From Apostichopus japonicus (taxonomy: Eukaryota; Echinodermata; Holothuroidea; Aspidochirotida; Stichopodidae), in assembly GCF_037975245.1 (NCBI RefSeq), contig NC_092573.1, positions 9,956,001 through 10,020,000 of the forward strand: 64,000 nucleotides of DNA, written 5' to 3'. The position numbers and the translations under genes are program-made. The number at the start of each line of letters is the position of its first letter. The stretch's first letter is position 1. Shown here one piece after another: positions 12,401 through 64,000 of the stretch. Under the pieces are notes generated by a model. It was not told the origin of the DNA. It made no database searches and was given only the letters and a program-made list of their open reading frames with translations.

Positions 12401-13079
12401 AAAAAGACTTTTTTAAGTTAGAATATTCAATGTTAATACATTAACCACTAGGAAAGCTGCCTCAAGTTGTTGCAAGGCTGACTATTAGACAAAACTTCAC
12501 GGCATGGTTTGTCGACTTTTGTTTTTACCGACACCATCGAAGTCAGGATGACAATTAAACTAGTTGTTTGGATGCTATAAATACTTATTGATTTTAATGG
12601 GCATCCTTACCTTCTACAATGTTGCCATGGTAACATACAAACTGTAAACCTTGTCCTACCTGTAACAATGATGACATGCTTTGCCAAGGTTTAACAGATC
12701 TAGAAAAACAACGGAAAACAACGGACCACCTAAAAAGACGGGCGTAGCTAAACCATTACGTAGTCTGTGATATACAATACAGTAAAATATAACCAGCCAC
12801 AGGAATGTTTCAAAGTAAAAAAAAAAACTGCAAATCATGAGGCTCCAACCTCCCACACAACAGCCTGTCATCTTGTATAGCTATTTTACGTGGTGCAGGA
12901 GCGACAATTTTTCCTTCTAAAATGCAAAACTTTTAAATTAAAACAAAAGCAAATCTAAAGAGTTCTAAGATTTGACTATATCATGTTTGGTCGTACATGA
13001 ATTTTGATATTTTAAATCACGGCAATCATTTCATGATTAATATTCTTCCTTGTTTTATATGGAACAAATGCAGCTGTTT
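9421..13079. other. A+T-rich intergenic DNA
   Basis: This stretch lies beyond the stop of MEK on the - strand and before the next repeat. It may contain part of the MEK 3' UTR, but no boundary can be set. It has A-runs at 9480 and 9810 and a C-rich CACACACACCCCCTCCCC tract near 10690. A 66-codon open frame on the - strand at 9882-10082 has unremarkable composition. No exon is recognised. Confidence 0.5.
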
Positions 13080-13460
13080 GAACTGCTAATGGTAGCACTT
13101 ACTTCTACTCCACTAACTCCTGATAGAGTGAACTCCCTCCTGGTGGTTGAACTAGCTATTAGTGGTTGAAATCACTACTAGTGGTGAAACTTACTCCTGG
13201 TGGTCGAACTCACTTTAGGTGGTGGAACTAACTCCTAGTAGTGAAACTCACTCCTTGAAGTCAAATACACTCCTAGAGGTGAAAGACACTCCTGGTGGTG
13301 GAACTAACTCCTAGTGGTGGAACTAGCTATTAGTGGTTGAAGTCACTACTAGTGGTGAAACTCACTCCTTGAAGTCAAATACAGTCCTAGAGGTGAAAGA
13401 CACTCCTGGTGGTCGAACTCACTACTGGTGGTCAAACTCACTCCTAGTGAGTGGATTGAA
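13080..13460. repeat. minisatellite with ~18-bp units
   Basis: Short units such as ACTCCTAGTGGTGAAACT and ACTCCTGGTGGTCGAACT are repeated imperfectly about 20 times. A longer block (AACTAGCTATTAGTGGTTGA and its right flank) is duplicated at about 13150 and 13320, so there is some higher-order structure. Confidence 0.85.
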
Positions 13461-14880
13461 CCCTAACATTGATTGAATTCATCTCAAATCTGAAATGTTT
13501 CTTATCAAATTATCAATAGAAATGAAATAACTCTGTTACAACCTAGCAAACTTATTGAACATAATTTAACCCCTAGTGTGCTGGCATGTGGCTAAGTTTA
13601 AACTTTGACATGATGAACCAAACACACCTTTACTCCTACTGGTGGATTTAGAATTTCCTAAAAAAACTGTCAGTGATGGATTAATTGCCATTATTAAGTA
13701 ATTAATGGATTACAATAACATCAGCACATAACGGCATAAGATGAAAGTCATCAAACAATTAAACGACCGTGATTGTAACAGCACCATGAAATTGAAATAG
13801 AGAAAATTGTGCAGAAAATTATCTGAAAAGCCCCAAAACAGTAGCTGGGGTAAATATGCAACCCTTTGAAATTCATCTCTGCCACTTCTTTTCATTAACA
13901 CCTTGACTTCCCTACCACCCCCCACCCCCCATCCCCCCCACCCACCCCCACAGCAAACACTTAGATTTCTTTCTCATCCCTACAGGTTTCAGTTGTTAAA
14001 GTTTATCAGTACATTAAAGTTCCAATGGGTGTTTGTAGGCCCGCACAGAATTCATCAACTCACACTGGCTGGGCATTTTAGGTTTATCCATTAGGTCTCC
14101 CTATCATCAGCATGAAATAACATTACAAAATGCAAAAATATATGTCTGAACACACAGTACTGTCAATGAACATGCTTGAGATGTGAAGGAATACAGTCGG
14201 TGTCTTGATTGCAAATTATAACAGCAAGAGTTTGGTATTTTAAATTTAGTATTTATCACTTTGTATAAAACAACAAATCACAAAACTTCCAATATTTCTT
14301 TCTTTTTCTTGTTTAACCATTTTTCACTATTTAAACTGAAAATTGACTAACCAAGCTAAAAACTCATAGATTTGATCTTTATCTCATAGTACAGGGTTAT
14401 TTGTTCGAAAAGATGACTTTGAAAAATTACCCTTCCAAGTGGTATCTAAGAACCGACTCTGCATTAACAACTCTTGTGACTTTTATGCGACAGAATTTTA
14501 ACAATTATATTTTTTATATACTCTGGCTACAATATGGGGAAACCCTGACCTTAAATAATTTGATATAATTCGATATCAACTGAAATCAATTGAATTAGAC
14601 AAACAGTCCTTCCTTTTATAGAATCTAATTTGGTAGAAAAATACCAAAATTCCTGACAATAGCAACAAACAAAAACAAAGCCCAAGTGTGAAAACATGAA
14701 GCCATCCTCACATGCAGCCTGGGAGTCAATTGATCTTGTCTCCTGTGTTTATTTCTTCTGTAATATTATTTACTGGGTCGACCATGGACTAAATGCACTA
14801 TGCTAGATTAGGTCTGCTAGCCCAGCCGAGGAGCTAGATATTAAAGTAAACAGCGAGAGGAAAGATATAAAGCAAAGAAT
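13461..14880. other. region 3' of the MEK stop codon
   Basis: On the - strand this follows the MEK stop and probably includes its 3' UTR. AT-rich, with a CACCCCCC-rich patch at 13910-13950. No exon is recognised. Confidence 0.5.
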
Positions 14881-58018
<43,138 letters not shown>

Positions 58019-58309
58019 TTTTGTTTGATGAATTTAGTGTGCAGAGAAAAAAATTATAAATAAAAATTCATGATACGATAATTCCTGTAATTATGTCCTC
58101 ATAGATCCCAGGGAAGTTGTCGGGCTCGTATTGAAAGTTGAAACTTTGAAAGGAACACTGTGCAGTTTAGTCTCGCTTACTGATCTGTAAGAATAAGAAC
58201 CAGTGCTTTACATTACACAGTACAAACATAATGATGTGCGCCGTGGAGTTGCCAAAGAAGAGGATGTATTATAGGCCAAAAGAATTTTTCAATCTGCCAA
58301 AAAGTATAT

Positions 58310-58934
58310 ATTTCTTGGTTCTCAAAGTGGTCCCTGCCACCCTACTGGGGGCATTGGGCAGTCTAATGGGGCGCTACAGGGTACACGGGGAGTAGTGGCG
58401 TTGGCACTGATTTGGGGGTCCCTGGCGATTACCACACATCACTGCAGCGATTTAGGGCACAATAATTGCATCCAGGGGTGTCTTTGAAAGACGATTCAGC
58501 GCTCTCATGTTGCTGCTACATGACCAAGTATTGAAATCGCCTTGACATAACTGGGAGAGGCGATCTGCGTCTCTTCCTCACTAAGATGGAACCAGACATT
58601 CGTAATCTTGCAGCGTTACACTAAGCTCACCCTTCACACTGACTGGAGTAAATTTGGGCTCCTTATACCAGTTTCACAGTATGCCTGCCTTCTGCATGTT
58701 TTTGTTGTTCTTGCAAACAGAAAAAGTTAACTGAGAAAAAGTAAATATTGTTGAGAGAAAATTCACATCTTTGTGAGGAATGTAGGCTATTTTTTAATTC
58801 CTATATGCATATCTTCGGACAATCTGGTTGCTCGCTTGAGCGGCCGACTATGAAGGGAGGGGGTCTGAGGGGGGGGGGGCATTGGGACAGTTCAAGATGT
58901 TCGAAGGTTGTCTAAAAAAGTTTGAGAACCACTG
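58310..58934 (+). mobile_element. Charlie/ZBED-type hAT relic
   Basis: The right end GTTTGAGAACCACTG is the inverted form of the Charlie-type terminus CAGTGGTTCTCAAAC, and the left end GGTTCTCAAAGTGG (58317-58330) is a weaker match. Between them is a fragment of a ZBED5/SCAND3-like transposase C-terminus. The target duplication is no longer recognisable, so this is an old copy. Confidence 0.7.
58520..58640 (+). pseudogene. hAT transposase C-terminal fragment (ZBED5/SCAND3-like)
   Basis: One frame reads MTKY, stop, NRLDITGRGDLRLFLTKMEP, DIRNLAALH, stop, AHPSH. The string KYRNRL......DLRL.L....P.I..L....Q.HPSH is typical of the end of the dimerisation domain in domesticated and active Charlie-type transposases. 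Two in-frame stops (TGA, TAA) at Arg- and Gln-like positions show it is dead. Confidence 0.7.
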
Positions 58935-59662
58935 ATCTAAATCATTATGATCTAAAACCGCGGTAAGTGATGTGTTAATATCCTAGAAATATTGTGTGCC
59001 GATTGTACCATACTTAGGTTGCCGCAGCGGAAAATCGTATTCTGTTGTGGAGACTTTCTCAAACTATGCGTGGAGAAACGTGCTGTGTACGTTGGTATAT
59101 ATATTTTCGTGTAGCATGGGCCAGGCCTATACGTACCACAAACATGCAGCTACATATTATAGGCTTTGCGTGTACCGACGCGGATATCGTGCTTCATATG
59201 AACGAATAGTAGGTACAGTGGACAGGTCAAATGTTAAAGAAAAAGTCCTTGCAAACTAAATCGTAAACCAGGTGGAAAAGTCAAACGTGGTGGGTATATG
59301 ACTGGGCATGGGATGTTGTGCCTGCTAACAACGATGACTTCATTGGGTCAACGATCAGCTGATCGTTGACCGTTGATCGTTGACTTCTAGAAGTCAAATA
59401 TGAAATAACCAAAAACAGCATTTGGCCATAACCTGAATGATGGCATGCAAAACTGCCGAAATTCTCATTCCTTAGTACTATATCATATAATCTTCAAGTT
59501 TCCTCATGAAAAAGTCTAATGTTAAATTATACCAAATGTTACCTGATCAACGGAGGTCTTGTGTCAAACTCGGCCAAAATTGACGACTCTTGAAGACTAT
59601 CGGGCTCTTGAAGCTTGGATCAATGAACACTATCAAAGGTCATGAGATCAATGAAGTTCAAC

Positions 59663-60185
59663 CAGGGGCGTAGCCAGGTTTTTGGTGTTGGGGGGGTACA
59701 AAGTCAATTTCCAGGCACAAAGCGGTGGATCGCCGTCCTGGGGAAGGTGTATAAGAGGAGTGGTGTCCCCTCCCCTTTGTTTGTCGAAAAGAGCTTAGAT
59801 GCAAAATGGTGCTGTCATTTAAATTCATATTTTAAATTACATTCCTGTACTTAAAGTTTCCCTTTTTTGGTACAAAAGCTTTACCAATTTTTGGAGTAAA
59901 ACTAATGTGCGCACCTGCGCGCGTCAGAAAACCATCCTGTTATATCACATATTGAAGAAAAAATATATGTGAATACAAATATATGGCCACATAGAGGGAC
60001 ATTGCAACCGCACTCGTAGCGCACATATTTTTGAGGTTACCGTTCATTACCTTCTCCCCCACCATCGGCCCCACTCCCAGGTTCAAGTACACTTATATTT
60101 TATTTTGCCTCCCTTTGATTTTGCATCGTCGCCTATATCGCGTCCCCCTGTGGTGACCCCTGCCCCTCACCCCCCCCCCCCCCTG
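59663..60185. mobile_element. hAT-type non-autonomous element (523 bp)
   Basis: It starts CAGGGGCGTAGCCAGG and ends in a C-run followed by CCCTG. The flanking 8 bp AGTTCAAC is identical on both sides (59655-59662, 60186-60193). It shares the CGCCGTCCTGGGGAAGG and GGTGTCCCC blocks with the element at 54382. The CAGGGGCGTAGCCAGG start is common among animal repeats. No coding region. Confidence 0.85.
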
Positions 60186-61615
60186 AGTTCAACGTTTATG
60201 TACGACGTTCGATGTGCCTCAAGTGGGACTTAAGGGAATCAACTACAATAATATATCTCTCAGAAACGGATGAAGATGTGAAGTTGGGAGCTGAATCAAT
60301 GTAATTTGTTCCGCCAGCTTTGTATTTCTACTTTTGATGTACCAGACTTTTGAAGTTGTGACACAGGAATAAAAGCGTGTTGACTTTATGTGGCGCTGTG
60401 ACTGTTGGCGATGTGTGTGAGGCGCTCTAACCTTATTTGCAACATCACACGGTTTAGATTGTTTTGTCCGTAGCAGAACTAGTTCTTGCACTATACACTA
60501 CGTTGTCATACTACCATCGTAAGTAACATTTTAAACTTACGTTGTGTACTTTACATACGTAGGCTGCCGTTACCAATATTGTATAGAACCACAGCCAGTA
60601 CCTGGACTGTCATTTGCATCAGGAACTAGGATGCAGTATCGCATACCTCAACGCAGTTAAAACTACGTGGAATCACTTAGTCATTTGTAATCAGCTTCAA
60701 CTCCGTGACTTTCAGAGTTGACGAAGTAACTTAAAATAACACTCTTAAGTTAAACAGAAGTCTAGGCTAGGCCTGCTAAGTTTAGCCTTGGCTCCATCGT
60801 TAGGCATCATCATAGGCAATATACGCAGTCCCAAACGTTTGTCACACAGTAATTATATATAAAACTAGGTAGCCAACGCTGGGACGACCTGTTATATAGC
60901 CTGGGTCTAGCCTACATCCAACTTTATGGACATAACTGTAGTTATAAATTATTCTATATTTAAAGCTCAACAGCACTGATAGAGTCTAAGATTATAATGT
61001 AGCACTAGACTAGGCTTGACAGTAAAAACAGTAAAAAGTAACAACATTACTAACTTTGGCTGGTTAATAAAATTTAAAATATTAAAAGCTGTGGACATTG
61101 TATGTATATATTTTTAGATCCTCCCGCAAGCGGGAACTCCGGAAGGAGCCATCATTGGCTTATCAAAGCCGCAAGCTGTATTTAGCGTCCATGATTATGA
61201 ATTGTAAATTGTCAACAACTCTGTAACTGGACAACATACATTGATCTTGGAAAGTTAGAGTGACTGTTAGAGTTAGAAAATACAAGAACGATCAAATCAA
61301 TGCTTTCTCTCCTCAGCTTTTTGCATGAGAAATTGTACAGTGCTCCTGATGCTAGCCCTGAAGGGATGCTTGGAAGTTGGATGTATGAGGAATGACAAAG
61401 TTGATATTTTGCAATTTAATGTCAAAATGAATGTGTAACTATGGATACAGTCATCAAAGAAGATCATGTTCCACACAACATTATTTACTGAATGCAGCAG
61501 TTTATCATCAATATATGCACTTTAATGTCATTCATTTTGTAATTTTCATTCAAGATCAGTATTTCCTAAGTATTCTGGTACTTTCTGATATTTGTATTTT
61601 CTGCTATTTCATCAG

Positions 61616-61627
61616 CCTCCTGAAACC
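61616..61627 (+). other. 5' UTR part of ZCCHC10-like exon
   Basis: Twelve bases between the acceptor TATTTCATCAG and the ATG, ending GAAACCATGG, a good Kozak context. The acceptor implies at least one upstream non-coding exon. Confidence 0.7.
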
Positions 61628-61665
61628 ATGGCAACGAGAATTGCTCTGATCCATGCAAAGCAAAA
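61628..61665 (+). CDS. ZCCHC10: ZCCHC10-like protein, coding exon 1
   Basis: Encodes MATRIALIHAKQ plus two bases of Asn13, comparable to the MAT..HRLIARRQ start of vertebrate ZCCHC10. Donor GTAAGT at 61666. The three coding exons sum to 486 nt (161 aa) with consistent phase 2 junctions. The vertebrate protein is of similar length. Confidence 0.9.
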
Positions 61666-63037
<1,372 letters not shown>

Positions 63038-63335
63038 GATCAAGGACTCAGATAGGAGAGAAGATTCGGATGATGGAGATGACGAGAATGACAAAGATTC
63101 CGATGGGAAATCCTCCTCTTCCTCAACAGCAGACTCATCTCCTGATTCTAGCAGTGGCTCATCGGGTAGCAGCTCCGACAGCGGAGATAGCAGCAGCAGC
63201 TCGAGTAGCAGTGATGACTCATCGGACGATGACAGTTCCTCAGATAGTTCAGGCAGCGAAAGGAAGAAGCCACGAAAGAGAAGAAAAAAGGTCACTATGC
63301 TCTCCCGTTTCCTCCTCCAACATGAATCCCATTAA
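63038..63335 (+). CDS. ZCCHC10: ZCCHC10-like protein, exon 3 (Ser/Asp-rich tail)
   Basis: Completes Glu63, then IKDSDRREDSDDGDDENDKD, a run of about 60 residues almost wholly Ser, Asp and Gly, then the basic KKPRKRRKK and VTMLSRFLLQHESH to TAA. Acidic-serine tail followed by a basic cluster (a likely nuclear signal) is the family layout; vertebrate ZCCHC10 ends soon after its Lys run. The extra 14 residues could instead be intron read-through if the AAG|GTCACT after the basic cluster is used as a donor. That is a weak site. Confidence 0.9.
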
Positions 63336-64000
63336 ACTCAGCTGCTAGTTGTGTTTGGACTGTTATCTTCTCTACCACAGCATTACTTAAGTTCAATGTA
63401 TTTGTAATGGGCCGATTCTAGGGGGGGGGGACTAGGGATGCCTCCTGTGATTTTTTTTTAATTAAAAGCTGCAAACAGGATGTTGGTCAAGATAGGAACA
63501 ACATCAAAAACATCTAGTATGCGTTGTTGTTCTTTACTTTTACTGATTTTTTCTTGTGCACAGCTTTTCACATAGTAATTCTTGTATCTATTGGTACTTG
63601 CCTCCCCCTTCCGAGAAAAATCCACCCGCTGTATTTTGCACAACGCTCTAATTTTCTACAGTTTAATTCTCTGTAGTTTTTGCAATGCAAAAGTTTTCCC
63701 CGAAAATCTGTTTCCATTGGAACCAAATATGAGCACTTTAGCTCAAGCCTTGCATAAAGATTTACAATTTTACAAACATTACACAAGTCAGTGCAACTTA
63801 TGTAACTTGGATATCACGTTGTTCTCTTCAACTGTACGATTATTTTATTTCTTTCTTGAATCTCACAGATGAAATGAGCCTCAACTTGATGACATATATT
63901 TCCTTGTTCAATCAATCAAGCAAGCATTCCAAGCCAAAGTTCCCAGGACGATGATGATTTTTCGATTGATGAATGAAACTTCAAGCCTTTGAATAGATGC
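63336..64000 (+). other. 3' UTR / downstream DNA of ZCCHC10-like gene
   Basis: No AATAAA is obvious close to the stop. A G-run and T-run lie at 63421-63458. An acceptor-like TTTCTTGAATCTCACAG ends at 63869 and could start another exon. No other gene is recognised. Confidence 0.45.

Larger units (their letters stand above)
58019..61615. promoter_or_regulatory. divergent intergenic region between MEK and ZCCHC10-like genes
   Basis: This must hold the promoters of both genes, but no TATA or initiator could be assigned. It contains a hAT transposase relic (58310-58934), a hAT element (59663-60185) and TAGGCCTA-rich DNA (60760-61020). A good donor-like ATC|GTAAGT at 60519 could end a 5' UTR exon of the ZCCHC10-like gene, which must have one because its first coding exon begins with a splice acceptor. 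Confidence 0.45.

Overview
The window is a gene-poor, repeat-rich stretch of a eukaryotic, almost certainly metazoan, nuclear genome. Short exons lie between long introns with GT/AG borders, and about 95% of the sequence is intronic or intergenic DNA full of minisatellites and non-autonomous DNA transposons. The protein families and intron-rich layout fit a marine invertebrate, possibly a deuterostome such as an echinoderm. That placement is an inference from overall character, not a measurement.

Three protein-coding genes can be supported. (1) On the + strand at the left edge are the last two coding exons (1393-1512 and 4413-4596) of an SHB/SHD/SHE/SHF-type adaptor, which together encode its C-terminal SH2 domain. 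The upstream part lies outside the window. (2) On the - strand, a complete MAP kinase kinase of the MEK1/2 type (MAP2K1/2) runs from its start codon at 58018 to a stop at 14881. It has 11 exons whose splice phases all match and which sum to 1206 nt (401 codons plus stop). Residues for ERK docking, nuclear export, ATP binding, catalysis and RAF activation are all recognisable. Only the last exon is unusual. (3) On the + strand at the right edge is a ZCCHC10-like protein (CCHC knuckle plus Ser/Asp-rich tail) in three coding exons from 61628 to 63335. SHB and MEK are convergent (10.3 kb apart). MEK and ZCCHC10 are divergent (3.6 kb between start codons).

Repeat landscape from left to right: a 47-bp minisatellite with higher-order structure (1-735); 49-bp and 148-bp tandem arrays in the SHB intron; simple and GT/G-rich intergenic DNA; then a series of arrays in the MEK introns (18, 36, 42/110, about 45, 20, about 74 and 168 bp units). 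Several well-delimited transposons can be defined from termini and target duplications. Four are hAT-type elements with matching 8-bp duplications, three of them perfect and one 7 of 8 (17276-17647, 46004-47010, 51426-52958, 59663-60185). There is a foldback-like element with 10-bp flanking direct repeats (36608-37666) nested inside a 2.2-kb inverted pair, and a relic of a ZBED/Charlie-type hAT transposase (about 58310-58934). Most notable is an 881-bp element with arms of about 95 bp (47902-48782) carrying the relic of a cysteine-rich domain that resembles the intracellular C-terminus of P2X7 receptors. A 1.7-kb region (32580-34300) is dense in TGACCT/AGGTCA hexamers, including two copies of a DR1-like site.
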